A DNA stretch of 64,000 nucleotides from VRUE01 sp963788975. Lineage in GTDB: Bacteria > Actinomycetota > Thermoleophilia > Solirubrobacterales > 70-9. Of the stretch, positions 25,711 through 33,733 are shown piece after piece (positions within the stretch are counted from its first letter, which is position 1; each line of letters starts with the position of its first letter). The notes beneath the pieces were generated by a model that did no database searches, had not been told where the DNA came from, and was given only the letters and a program-made list of their open reading frames with translations. The DNA lies in contig CAWBIJ010000004.1 in the NCBI GenBank assembly GCA_963788975.1, forward strand, positions 186,001 through 250,000, given 5' to 3'. The translations under genes were made by a program, and so were the position numbers.

Positions 25711-26343
25711 GGAGTCGGGACGCTAGCGACCCCGGCCGCCTCGAAGAAAGCCATCATCGCCGCATGGTCCTTGCGGCCCGGCTCGGCCTCGACGCCGCTG
25801 GCGACATCCACCGCATACGGATGGGTGACCGCGATCGCCTCGGCGACGTTCTCGGGACGCAGGCCGCCGGCGACGATCGCCGGCACCTCGGAGCGATGCT
25901 CACGCAGCAGCCCCCAGTCGAAGCTCTCGCCGCTACCGCCCCAGAGCCCCTTGCTGCGCCGGTCGAAGAGGTGGAAGTCGGTGCGGTAGGCCTCGGCGCC
26001 GTGGACGTCGGCGGCGCTGGCAACGTGGATCGCCTTGATCACCTTGACCCCGGTGCGCCGCGCCACCTCGGCGCAGAACGCGGTCCCCTCTTCCCCGTTC
26101 AGCTGCACCATCGTCAGCCCGGCGTCCTCGACCGCCTTCGCAACCTCCCCCAGCTCCGGGTTCACGAAAACCCCCACGACCTCGCACTTGCGCCGAAACG
26201 CAGCCGCAATCCGCACCGCCTCAGCCGACTCACAGAACCTGCGGACTCTTGTCGTAGTGGATGAGCCCAATGGCCCACGCCCCGAGCCTGACCGCCTCGG
26301 CGGCATCGTCCAGATTCGTAACGCCGCAGATCTTCACGCGCAT
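25707..26343 (-). pseudogene. trpF: Phosphoribosylanthranilate isomerase, frameshifted at 26241
   Basis: TrpF isomerises phosphoribosylanthranilate in tryptophan synthesis. The ATG at 26343 gives MRVKICGVTNLDDAAEAVRL, then GAWAIGLIHYDKSP (34 residues), and runs into a stop soon after. From 26240 the next frame continues RFCESAEAVRIAAAFRRKCE, VGVFVNPELGEVAKAVEDAG and IVAGGLRPENVAEAI to the stop overlapping trpB. The join SP-RF matches the family motif KSPR, so one extra base at 26241 is the simplest explanation. Corrected length is 211 residues, normal for TrpF. Because the rest of the operon is intact, a sequencing indel is quite possible; if real, the strain needs another isomerase (PriA-type). 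Confidence 0.85.
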
Positions 26344-26398
26344 CAGCTCAGGGTACGGGAGGCGTTGCGTTGGCAGCCCGTCCTGCGGAGGGGCAGCT

Positions 26399-26489
26399 CG
26401 GGCGGGTGGCGCCGTAGGGGGAACCACCCTGAGGAAGCTTTAGCTACCGGAAGGGGTGGTGGGTCCTGCGGCGACAGGCTCCGCCCGCC
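26399..26489. repeat. Palindromic element, family 3, between htrA and trpF
   Basis: Stem segments GCCGTAGGGG, ACCACCC and partners GGGTGGT, TCCTGCGGC surround the loop GAGGAAGCTTTAGCTACCGG. Unpaired GGC and GACAGG are as in the copies at 9771 and 54052. Outer arms GGGCGG / CCGCCC are offset. It fills most of the 147-base gap between htrA and trpF inside the trp operon. Confidence 0.88.
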
Positions 26490-26490
26490 G

Positions 26491-27717
26491 CTACTGCGCC
26501 GAGTCGGGCCTCTGCCCAAGCGTGACCGTGAGCGTCTTCGTCCCTTTGCCCCGCCGCACAGTAAGCCTCAGCTTGTCCCCCGGCTCGGCTTCGTTGACCG
26601 TGTCGATGACTTCGTCCATCGAGCTGATCGGCTCTCCGTCCACCTCGATGATGATGTCGCCGCCCAGCTCGAACTCGGCGCCGTCGATCGTCGCCGAGGT
26701 GTCGCCCCCTTCGAGCCCGGCCTCCTCAGCCGGCCCGCCCGGGACCACTTCCTGCACCAGCACTCCCTCCTCCACCGGCAGGTTCAGCGCTTTCGCCAGG
26801 TCGGGAGTGATGCTGCCGCCGTTGATCCCCAGGTAAGCGTGCTCGACCTCGCCGTCCGCCTTCAACTGCTCGACCACGTCGCGCGCGGTGTCGATCGGGA
26901 TCGCGAAGCCGATCCCGACGTTGCCCCCCGTGCGGGTCTGGATCTGGGCGTTGATCCCGATCACGTCGCCGGTCACGTCGATCAGCGGACCACCCGAGTT
27001 GCCGGGATTGATCGCCGCATCGGTCTGGATCACGTGCGAGATGGAGAAGCCGTTCGGCGCCTGGATCTGGCGCTGCAGGGCGGAGATGATGCCGCTGGTA
27101 ACGGTGCGGTCGAGCCCGAACGGGTTACCGATCGCGACGACCGGGTCGCCTACCTGCACTTTCGAGGAGTCGCCAAGCGCCAGCGGGTGCAGCTGATCCG
27201 CCGGGGCATCGACCTTGAGCAGGGCCACATCGGTAGCCGGGTCGGTGCCGACGATCTCAGCCGAGTAGCTCTCGTCGGAGGAGCCGAGCGTCACCTCGAC
27301 CCTGTCGGCGCCCTCGACCACATGACTGTTGGTGACCACGTGTCCCTCCATGTCGATCAGGAAGCCGGAGCCGGTGGCCGTGCCGCCGCCTTCTTCTTCG
27401 GGTTCGGGTTCGCCGAACGGGCCCGGCGCGCCCGATTCCCCACCGGGCCCCTCGGCTTCGATGAAGGCGACCCCCTGCCCATCGCGACGGTAGATCTGGT
27501 TGACGATGTTTTCGTCGTCGTCGCTGTCCCTCTCAGCAACGGGAGCGGTTAGCGGCGCGGTGACGGTGGTGGTGGTAGGCGAGTCCCCCTCGGCCTCGAT
27601 CCAGCCGGCGGCGATCGCCACCCACCCGAAGGCGGCGACGACCGCTCCGCCGACTAGGGCCGAGAAGAAGGGAGTGCGCAAGAAGTGCCTCATCGAGGGA
27701 CGATCATCCAGGACCAC
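26491..27717 (-). CDS. HtrA/DegP-type membrane-anchored serine protease
   Basis: 408 residues from GTG 27717 (an ATG at 27693 is an alternative start). One N-terminal transmembrane helix (SALVGGAVVAAFGWVAIAAG) is followed by an acidic linker. The trypsin-like protease has its triad in VVTNSHVVEGAD (His), ATDVALLKVDAP (Asp) and INPGNSGGPLIDV (Ser). A C-terminal PDZ domain (YLGINGGSITPDLAKALNLP, GVLVQEVVPGGPAEEAGLEG) completes it. It is expected to degrade or check misfolded proteins outside the membrane. Its place between trpC and trpF, in the direction of the operon, is unusual. Confidence 0.93.
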   Translation of the reverse strand: MVLDDRPSMRHFLRTPFFSALVGGAVVAAFGWVAIAAGWIEAEGDSPTTTTVTAPLTAPVAERDSDDDENIVNQIYRRDGQGVAFIEAEGPGGESGAPGPFGEPEPEEEGGGTATGSGFLIDMEGHVVTNSHVVEGADRVEVTLGSSDESYSAEIVGTDPATDVALLKVDAPADQLHPLALGDSSKVQVGDPVVAIGNPFGLDRTVTSGIISALQRQIQAPNGFSISHVIQTDAAINPGNSGGPLIDVTGDVIGINAQIQTRTGGNVGIGFAIPIDTARDVVEQLKADGEVEHAYLGINGGSITPDLAKALNLPVEEGVLVQEVVPGGPAEEAGLEGGDTSATIDGAEFELGGDIIIEVDGEPISSMDEVIDTVNEAEPGDKLRLTVRRGKGTKTLTVTLGQRPDSAQ

Positions 27718-27753
27718 TTCAAAGTTCTCTTAAAAAATGGACCGAACCGGATC

Positions 27754-28560
27754 TCAGGGCAGGTGGTGCTCGCGCGTGCCCTCGTCAGCGCCGGTCAGCG
27801 TCCGGGTCCTTGCCTCCGGGTCCGGCGCGCTCATCAGAGCGGTGCCGATCAGCACCGCGTCGACTCCGACCCGTTCCAGTTCCTCCAGCTCAGCCCGCTC
27901 GGAGATGCCGCTCTCGGCGACGACCGTCTTGCCGGCTGGGACGTCGGGCATCAGCTCATAGGTCGTCGCGACGTCGACCGTACCCTCGTCGAGGTTGCGG
28001 TTGTTAATCCCGATCACCTCGGCGTCCAGCGCCAGTGCCCGCTCCAGCTCCCCCGCGTCGTGCACCTCGACCAGGCAGTCGAGGTCGAGGCGGCGGGCCT
28101 CCCCGTAGAGCGCGCTCAGCTCGCCGTCGTCGAGAGCGCGCACGATCAGCAGCACCGCGTCGGCGCCGTTGACCGCCGCCTCGTAGAGCTGGTAGGGGTC
28201 GACGATGAAGTCCTTGCGCAGGATCGGCAGGTCGCAAGCGGAACGAGCGGCTCGCAGGTCCTCGAGCGTGCCGCCGAAGTGACGCTCGTCGGTGAGCACG
28301 GAGAGTGCCGCCGCGCCGCCGCGCTCGTAGGCGCCGACCTGGTCGACGATGGCGGTGGAGGTCGATATGTCGCCGGCACTGGGCGAGCGTCGCTTGAACT
28401 CCGCGATCAGGGAGAGGCCGGGGCGCACCAGCGCCTCGCGGAAGGGCCTGTCCTCCGCCCTCGCGGAGAGACGGGACTCGAGGTCTGCCTGCGATACCTG
28501 CCCGCGGCGCTCCTCCACCCCGTCCCGGGCCGCCGAGATGAGCTGCTCGATCATTCCCAC
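27754..28560 (-). CDS. trpC: Indole-3-glycerol phosphate synthase
   Basis: 268 residues. TrpC closes the ring of carboxyphenylamino-deoxyribulose phosphate to indole-3-glycerol phosphate. Motifs: SLIAEFKRRSPSAGDIS (catalytic Glu and Lys), ALSVLTDERHFGGTLEDL, LPILRKDFIVDPYQLYEA, DCLVEVHDAGELERAL, VIGINNRNLDEGTVD and TVVAESGISERAELEELERV. The start is GTG 28560 or the in-frame ATG 28554; trpD ends 15 bases upstream. The C-terminal residues after TALMSAPDPEARTR are an ordinary extension. Confidence 0.96.
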   Translation of the reverse strand: MGMIEQLISAARDGVEERRGQVSQADLESRLSARAEDRPFREALVRPGLSLIAEFKRRSPSAGDISTSTAIVDQVGAYERGGAAALSVLTDERHFGGTLEDLRAARSACDLPILRKDFIVDPYQLYEAAVNGADAVLLIVRALDDGELSALYGEARRLDLDCLVEVHDAGELERALALDAEVIGINNRNLDEGTVDVATTYELMPDVPAGKTVVAESGISERAELEELERVGVDAVLIGTALMSAPDPEARTRTLTGADEGTREHHLP

Positions 28561-28575
28561 GTTGAGGCTCAGACC

Positions 28576-29628
28576 TTAACCGGATGGAGCGGCGGCCTCG
28601 CCGCCCATCGCCCCCGTAGTCGCGACCAAACGGTCGAGCAGCTCTCGCGCGGCACCCGAGTCGACCGCCATCCGCGCCTGCTCGACCCCGGCGCCGAGGC
28701 TGTCCGCGCGCCCGCCGGCGTAGATCGCGGCGCCCGCGTTGAGCAGGACGAGGTCACGGCGGGGACCGCTCTCGCCTTCGAGCACGGCGCGCGACGCTAC
28801 GGCGTTCTCGGCCGGCGAGCCACCGGCAACCCGGTCGAGCTCGGCCGGCCCGAGGCCGAAGTCCCCCGGCGCGACGAACCACTCCTCGGTGCGTCCCTCG
28901 GCGACCTCGATCACGCGGGTGCGGGCGGAGATCGAGAGCTCGTCGACGCCGTCCTCGGCGGTGACCACGAGAGCCCTGATGCTGCCGAGGCCGAGCAGCG
29001 CCTCGGCGATCGTCTCCTGGTAGTGGCGATCGGAGACACCGAGCAACTGGCGCTCGGCACCCGCCGGGTTGGTCAGCGGCCCGAGGAAGTTGAAGATCGT
29101 CCGCACTCCGAGCGCCTTGCGGGCGGGGACGACGTGCGCCATCGCGGCGTGATGACGGGGCGCGAACATGAAACCGAAACCGATCTCGTCGATGCAGCGC
29201 CCAACCTGCTCTGGGCTGAGCTCGATGTCGACCCCAAGCGCCTCCAGCAGGTCGGCGGAGCCGCAGTGGCTCGTATTGGAGCGGTTGCCGTGCTTGGCAA
29301 CCGCGCAGCCGGCCGCTGCCGCGATCAGCGCCGCCGTGGTCGAGACGTTGAAGGTCGAGGGCCCGCCCCCGGTCCCCGCGGTGTCGACCAGGTCGGTGCG
29401 AGCCGTGGAGACGGGAGCCGCGAGCGAGCGCATCGTCCGCGCCAGGCCGACCAGCTCCGGCACCGTCTCCCCCTTTGCCCGCAGGGCGATCAGGAAGGCG
29501 CCGGTCTGGACCTCGCTGACACGGCCCTCCATCACCTCGGCGAGGACCGCAGCTGCATGGTCGGCGGTGAGGTGGTCGCCGGCGCAGACCGCATCGATCG
29601 CCCTGCTGACGATGTCATTGGGCGTCAT
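28576..29628 (-). CDS. trpD: Anthranilate phosphoribosyltransferase
   Basis: 350 residues from ATG 29628, which overlaps the trpG stop (ATGA). The enzyme joins anthranilate and PRPP. Motifs: DLVDTAGTGGGPSTFNVSTT (PRPP loop), AVAKHGNRSNTSHCGSADLL, GFGFMFAPRHHAAMAHVVPA and RTIFNFLGPLTNPAGAERQL. VVTAEDGVDELSISARTRVI follows. Upstream in-frame extension is nonsense over trpG. The enzyme looks complete and normal. Confidence 0.97.
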   Translation of the reverse strand: MTPNDIVSRAIDAVCAGDHLTADHAAAVLAEVMEGRVSEVQTGAFLIALRAKGETVPELVGLARTMRSLAAPVSTARTDLVDTAGTGGGPSTFNVSTTAALIAAAAGCAVAKHGNRSNTSHCGSADLLEALGVDIELSPEQVGRCIDEIGFGFMFAPRHHAAMAHVVPARKALGVRTIFNFLGPLTNPAGAERQLLGVSDRHYQETIAEALLGLGSIRALVVTAEDGVDELSISARTRVIEVAEGRTEEWFVAPGDFGLGPAELDRVAGGSPAENAVASRAVLEGESGPRRDLVLLNAGAAIYAGGRADSLGAGVEQARMAVDSGAARELLDRLVATTGAMGGEAAAPSG

Positions 29629-30188
29629 CGCTCCCCCAGGAAGTTTGCGAGCAACTGCTTTCCCTGCGGGGTGAGCACCGACTCGGGGTGGAACTGAACC
29701 CCCTCGGCGGGCAGCTCGCGGTGGCGGGCGCCCATCACCACGTCGCCGAGGCTGGCGCTCAGCTCCAGCTCGTCCGGCAGGTCGGGATCGGCGACCAGCG
29801 AGTGGTAGCGGCCGGCGACCAGGGGGCTGGGCAGGCCGGCGTAGACGGCGCGCCCGTCGTGCTCGATCTCGGCCTCCTTGCCGTGGATCGGCTCGCCCTG
29901 CACTGTGCGCCCACCGAACGCCTCGACCAGTGACTGATGCCCGAGGCAGACGCCAAGCGAAGGCGTGCCCGCCTCGGCGAAGGCACGGATCGCCTCGACC
30001 GAGATCCCAGCCTCGGCCGGCGTGCAGGGCCCGGGCGAGACGACGAGGCGATCGGCGCCGCGATCGAGCAGCTCGCCGACCTGCGCTTTGTCGTTGCGGA
30101 CGACCTCGACCTCCGCACCCAGCTCGCCCAGGTACTGGACCAGGTTGTAGGTGAAGCTGTCGTAGTTGTCGATGACGAGGACTCTCAT
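29625..30188 (-). CDS. trpG: Anthranilate synthase glutaminase component
   Basis: 187 residues from ATG 30188, which overlaps the trpE stop as ATGA (a TTG two codons earlier is less likely). A class I glutamine amidotransferase supplying ammonia to TrpE: MRVLVIDNYDSFTYNLVQYL, RLVVSPGPCTPAEAG, LGVCLGHQSLVEAFGG (nucleophile Cys), VAGRYHSLVADP and EGVQFHPESVLTPQG (His and Glu of the triad). All residues of the triad are present. Confidence 0.96.
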   Translation of the reverse strand: MRVLVIDNYDSFTYNLVQYLGELGAEVEVVRNDKAQVGELLDRGADRLVVSPGPCTPAEAGISVEAIRAFAEAGTPSLGVCLGHQSLVEAFGGRTVQGEPIHGKEAEIEHDGRAVYAGLPSPLVAGRYHSLVADPDLPDELELSASLGDVVMGARHRELPAEGVQFHPESVLTPQGKQLLANFLGER

Positions 30189-31723
30189 GGCCAATCCGGC
30201 TGCTCGCAGGCCAGCTCGACGGCGCGGAAGACCGCCTTGGCCTTGTTGACCGACTCGTTGTACTCGTAGGCGGGCTTGGCGTCGGCGACCGTGCCGCCGC
30301 CGGTCTGGACGTGGATCTGGCCGTCCTTGACGACGACGGTGCGGATGTGGATCGCCGTGTCGAGGTCGCCGTTCCAGGAGAGGTAGCCGATCGCTCCCCC
30401 GTAGGAGCAGCGCTTGACCGGCTCCAGCTCGTCGATGATCTGCATCGCCCGCACCTTCGGCGCGCCCGAGAGGGTGCCGGCGGGGAGGGCCGAGCGCAGC
30501 ACGTCCATCGCCCCAATCCCCTCGCGCAGCGTCCCCGAGACCTGGCTGACGATGTGGAGGACGTGCGAGTAGGTCTCGACCGCCATCAGCTCGTCGACCT
30601 TGACCGTGCCGTACTCGCAGACCCGGCCCAGGTCATTGCGACCGAGGTCGACCAGCATCACGTGCTCGGCCCGCTCCTTGGGGTCGTTGACGAGGCGCTC
30701 GGCGAGGCGGCGGTCCTCCTCCTCGTCGCCCCCGCGCGGGTAGGTGCCAGCGATCGGTCGCGTCTCGACCCGGCGGCCCTCCACCTTGACCAACGGCTCG
30801 GGCGAGGCGCCGGCGATCTGAAAGTCGCCGAAGTCGAGGAAGTACATGTAGGGCGAGGGGTTGACCACGCGCAGGCCGCGGTAGATCGAAAAGGCCTCGA
30901 CCGGTGCTGGGGCGGAGAAGCGCTGCGAGGGGACGACCTGGAAGGCGTCGCCAGCGTGGACGTACTCGACGATCCGCGCCACCGCCGCTTCGAACTCCTC
31001 GCGCTCCAGGTTGGAAGTGAAGTTGGGGGGATCGGAGAGGACGGGGGCATCGGGAGCGGGAACGGCGCCGCGCAGGCGGCGGCGCACCTCGGCGATCTGG
31101 GTCGCGGCGCACTCGTAGGCGGCGTCGATCCCGCCCTCGTCGTCGGCGAAGGCGCAGGCGACGATCGTCAGCTCGTGGCGCAGGTGGTCGAAGGCGAGCA
31201 GCACGTCGGTGACCATCAGCGCCATGTCGGGCAGGCCGAGCGTGTCCGGGTTGGGCTCGCCGAGTGGCTCGACCGTGCGCACCAGGTCGTAGCCGAAGAA
31301 GCCGACAGTGCCGCCGGCAAACGGCGGCAGCCCCTCGACCGGGGCAGCTCTTAAGCGCTCCAGGTAGCCGGAGAGCGCGGCGTATGGATCGAGCGCCTCG
31401 CTGGTCGCGCGCGGCGCGGACTCGCTGGGACGCTCGTCGCCGCCCCACTCGGAGAGGATCCCGTCGCTCCAGCGCAGCAGCGCCCGCGGCCTGATCCCGA
31501 CGAAGGAGTAGCGGCCGACCTGACCCTGCTCGGCGGACTCGAGCAAGAAGCAGGGCGCACCCTCGGGCTCGCCGGCGCGTAGCTTGAGCAGGGCGGAGAC
31601 GGGCGTCTCGCAGTCGTCGGCGAAGCGGGCGCGGACGGGGACGACGTTGCCCTCCGCAGCCAGCTCGCGGGCCTGCTCGAGGCTGGGCTCGAGCCGGATC
31701 TCGGCCTCAGCGGCGACGGCCAT
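30185..31723 (-). CDS. trpE: Anthranilate synthase component I
   Basis: 512 residues. It converts chorismate and ammonia to anthranilate. The N-terminal regulatory part holds the feedback-site-like LLESAEQGQVGRYSFVGIRP. The chorismate-utilising core has PFAGGTVGFFGYDLVRTVEP, ASPEPLVKVEGRRVETRPIA, GTYPRGGDEEEDRRLAERLV, VDLGRNDLGRVCEYGTVKV, LPAGTLSGAPKVRAMQII and YGGAIGYLSWNGDLDTAIHI. Its ATG lies inside the end of hisIE (17-base overlap). No trp leader peptide or attenuator is visible upstream, since the gene starts within hisIE. Confidence 0.97.
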   Translation of the reverse strand: MAVAAEAEIRLEPSLEQARELAAEGNVVPVRARFADDCETPVSALLKLRAGEPEGAPCFLLESAEQGQVGRYSFVGIRPRALLRWSDGILSEWGGDERPSESAPRATSEALDPYAALSGYLERLRAAPVEGLPPFAGGTVGFFGYDLVRTVEPLGEPNPDTLGLPDMALMVTDVLLAFDHLRHELTIVACAFADDEGGIDAAYECAATQIAEVRRRLRGAVPAPDAPVLSDPPNFTSNLEREEFEAAVARIVEYVHAGDAFQVVPSQRFSAPAPVEAFSIYRGLRVVNPSPYMYFLDFGDFQIAGASPEPLVKVEGRRVETRPIAGTYPRGGDEEEDRRLAERLVNDPKERAEHVMLVDLGRNDLGRVCEYGTVKVDELMAVETYSHVLHIVSQVSGTLREGIGAMDVLRSALPAGTLSGAPKVRAMQIIDELEPVKRCSYGGAIGYLSWNGDLDTAIHIRTVVVKDGQIHVQTGGGTVADAKPAYEYNESVNKAKAVFRAVELACEQPDWP

Positions 31724-32321
31724 TCAGCACCTCCATCGCCGCCGCCTGCGAGACCTCGCGCGAGGCGAGCAGCACGCTGAGGTGGTAGAGCAGGTCGGCC
31801 GCCTCTTCGGCGACGCGCTCGTCGGACTCCTCGCGTGCCGCCCGCACCACCTCCTCGGCCTCCTCCTCGACCTTCTCGCCGAGCAGCTTCGGGTCGTCGA
31901 GCAGCTTCGCCGTGTAGCTGCCCTCCGGGCGCTCGACGGCGCGACTGCGCAGCGTCCGCTCCAAGGTCGGCAGGGCCTCGTGGGCGAGCGGAGCACGCTC
32001 GCCCTCCCCCAGCTCGCGGTAGAAGCAGGAGCGCTCACCCGTATGACAGGCGGGCCCAGCCGGCTCCACGAGCGCGAGCAGAGCGTCTCCGTCGCAGTCA
32101 TAACGCAGCTGTCGCAGCCGCAGGACGTTGCCCGAGGTTTCCCCCTTGCGCCAGATTTCATTGCGAGAGCGGCTGAAGAAGTGGACCTCACCGGTCTCGA
32201 CCGTCAGCCTCAGGGACGCCTCGTTCATATAGGCAAGGGTCAGCACCTCGCCGCTGGCGAAGTCCTGCGCAATGCACGGGACCAAACCCCGCTCGTCGAA
32301 TTGCACCTGCTCAAGCATCAA
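31707..32321 (-). CDS. hisIE: Bifunctional phosphoribosyl-AMP cyclohydrolase / PR-ATP pyrophosphatase
   Basis: 204 residues with both histidine pathway activities. The HisI half (residues about 1-110) has LVPCIAQDFASGEVLTLAYM, HFFSRSRNEIWRKGETSGNV and LRYDCDGDALLALVEPAGPA with CHTGERSCFYREL; the cysteines bind zinc. The HisE half (about 115-204) has RPEGSYTAKLLDDPKLLGEK, VEEEAEEVVRAAREESDERV and EEAADLLYHLSVLLA. It leads the trp genes with a 17-base overlap to trpE, so histidine and tryptophan synthesis are transcribed together. Confidence 0.95.
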   Translation of the reverse strand: MMLEQVQFDERGLVPCIAQDFASGEVLTLAYMNEASLRLTVETGEVHFFSRSRNEIWRKGETSGNVLRLRQLRYDCDGDALLALVEPAGPACHTGERSCFYRELGEGERAPLAHEALPTLERTLRSRAVERPEGSYTAKLLDDPKLLGEKVEEEAEEVVRAAREESDERVAEEAADLLYHLSVLLASREVSQAAAMEVLNGRRR

Positions 32322-32360
32322 ACAATCGTATGGCAGCCGAGAACAACCGGCGGGTGCTGA

Positions 32361-32459
32361 AGCGAGGCGATGGGGGATGCCCCGAACGGGCGGATACTCA
32401 AAGTGCCGAGCTAATTAGCTCGGCACTTGTCCGGGCGGGGCATCCCCCATCGCCTCGCT
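32361..32459. repeat. Palindromic element, family 1, copy c (reverse orientation)
   Basis: Outer arms of 24 bp (32361-32384, 32436-32459) are perfectly complementary. The inner 12-bp stem AAGTGCCGAGCT / AGCTCGGCACTT has loop AATT. The conserved unpaired stretch is on the left here (AACGGGCGGATACTCA, the reverse complement of TGAGTATCCGCCCGTT). It fills the gap between era and hisIE. Confidence 0.93.
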
Positions 32460-32477
32460 CGGGAACATCCCATCACC

Positions 32478-33371
32478 TCACTCGATGCCGAGGCGGTCGA
32501 GCAGGTCCTTGTCACGGCGCCAACGGGGGCGGACGCGAACCTGTAGATCCAGGTGAACACGACCACCGAGCTCAGTTTCGAGCGAGCGCCGCGCAGCGCT
32601 GCCAATTTCCTGCACCTTCTTCCCGCCTTTGCCGATCAGGACGCCCTTCTGCGACTCGGTCTCCGCCCAGACCTCGGCGCGGACGGTGACGAGGCCGTCC
32701 TCGCGCGCGGACACCTCCTTGACCGAGACCTCGACCGAGTGGGGGATCTCGTCGCGGGTCCGGTTCAGCACCTGCTCGCGGATCAGCTCGGCGAGCAGCA
32801 GCTCGCTCGACTGGTCGCTGTGGTCCTCTGGCGGGTACATGTAGGGGCCCTCGGGCACCAGCTCGCTGAGGCGCTCGACCAGCTCCTCCAGCCCCTCGCC
32901 GCTGCGGGCGCTGACCGGGAAGACCTCGTCGACGCCCTCCAGCCCCGCCGCCTCAGCGAGCACCGGCACCAGCTCATTGGGGCCGATCCGGTCGACCTTG
33001 TTGACCGCGCAGATCGTCGGTACGCCGGTGTTCGCAGCCAGCAGGGCGCGGGCGATGAAGCGGTCGCCGGGGCCGATCCCCTGCTCGCCGTTGACGAGGA
33101 AGAGCGCCGCGTCGGAGTCGGCCAGCTCGCGCTCGACCCGGCGCTGCATGCGCTCGGTGAGCACATCGCGGGGGCGCTGCACGCCGGGCAGGTCGACCAA
33201 CACCAGCTGGCGGCCGGCCTCAACGTCGGTGTGGATTCCGCGGATCGCTCGCCGGGTGGTCTGCGGGCGGGCCGAGACGATCGCGACATGGGAGCCGACG
33301 ACCGCGTTAACCAGCGTCGACTTGCCGACATTGGGTCGTCCCGCCAGCCCGATGAAGCCGGCGCAGGTCAT
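32478..33371 (-). CDS. era: GTPase Era
   Basis: 297 residues. Era binds 16S rRNA near its 3' end and helps 30S maturation. G1 GRPNVGKST is at residues 11-19. Switch regions include PQTTRRAIRGIHT and G3 LVDLPGVQRPRD. G4 is CAVNKVDRIG, G5 FPVSARSGEGLEEL. The C-terminal KH domain has VWAETESQKGVLIGKGGKKV. The ATG overlaps the ybeY stop by four bases, giving the coupled string yqeY-phoH-ybeY-era. Confidence 0.97.
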   Translation of the reverse strand: MTCAGFIGLAGRPNVGKSTLVNAVVGSHVAIVSARPQTTRRAIRGIHTDVEAGRQLVLVDLPGVQRPRDVLTERMQRRVERELADSDAALFLVNGEQGIGPGDRFIARALLAANTGVPTICAVNKVDRIGPNELVPVLAEAAGLEGVDEVFPVSARSGEGLEELVERLSELVPEGPYMYPPEDHSDQSSELLLAELIREQVLNRTRDEIPHSVEVSVKEVSAREDGLVTVRAEVWAETESQKGVLIGKGGKKVQEIGSAARRSLETELGGRVHLDLQVRVRPRWRRDKDLLDRLGIE

Positions 33372-33733
33372 CGCACTCCGTCCATCACCTGCGTCTGCAG
33401 GACGAGCATCTCGCCGTCGTCGATCTCGTGGTCGTAGCCGCAGAGGTGGAGGACTCCGTGTACGGCGGCCTCGGTCAGGTCTGAGCAGTGCTCCGGGCAG
33501 ATCGCCACGTCGCCCAGCTCACGGGGGCCGGCGGTCGGCTCCGTCCCGTCGATCGGGAAGGCGAGCACGTCGGTCGGCGCATCCTTGGCCCGGTGCTCCC
33601 GGTTCAGCTCACGGATGCGCCCCTCGTCGACGAGCTCCACCCCGAGGTGACCGTCGGAGACTCCAGCCGCCGCGAGCGCAGCCGCCACCGCGTCGCGCAA
33701 CTCGGTGGGCACGTCAGAGAGATCGAGGGTCAA
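33368..33733 (-). CDS. ybeY: Endoribonuclease YbeY
   Basis: A 121-residue zinc-dependent single-strand endoribonuclease for 16S rRNA processing and ribosome quality control. It has IRELNREHRAKDAPTDVLAF and the metal motif AAVHGVLHLCGYDHEIDD (H-x3-H-x5-H). It overlaps phoH and era by four bases each. Length and motifs are standard. Confidence 0.96.
   Translation of the reverse strand: MTLDLSDVPTELRDAVAAALAAAGVSDGHLGVELVDEGRIRELNREHRAKDAPTDVLAFPIDGTEPTAGPRELGDVAICPEHCSDLTEAAVHGVLHLCGYDHEIDDGEMLVLQTQVMDGVR

Noticed and set aside
25707..26343. Programmed frameshift in trpF
   Set aside because: The site GTCCGCAGG has no slippery heptamer, internal Shine-Dalgarno or downstream structure in the right place; an indel is simpler.
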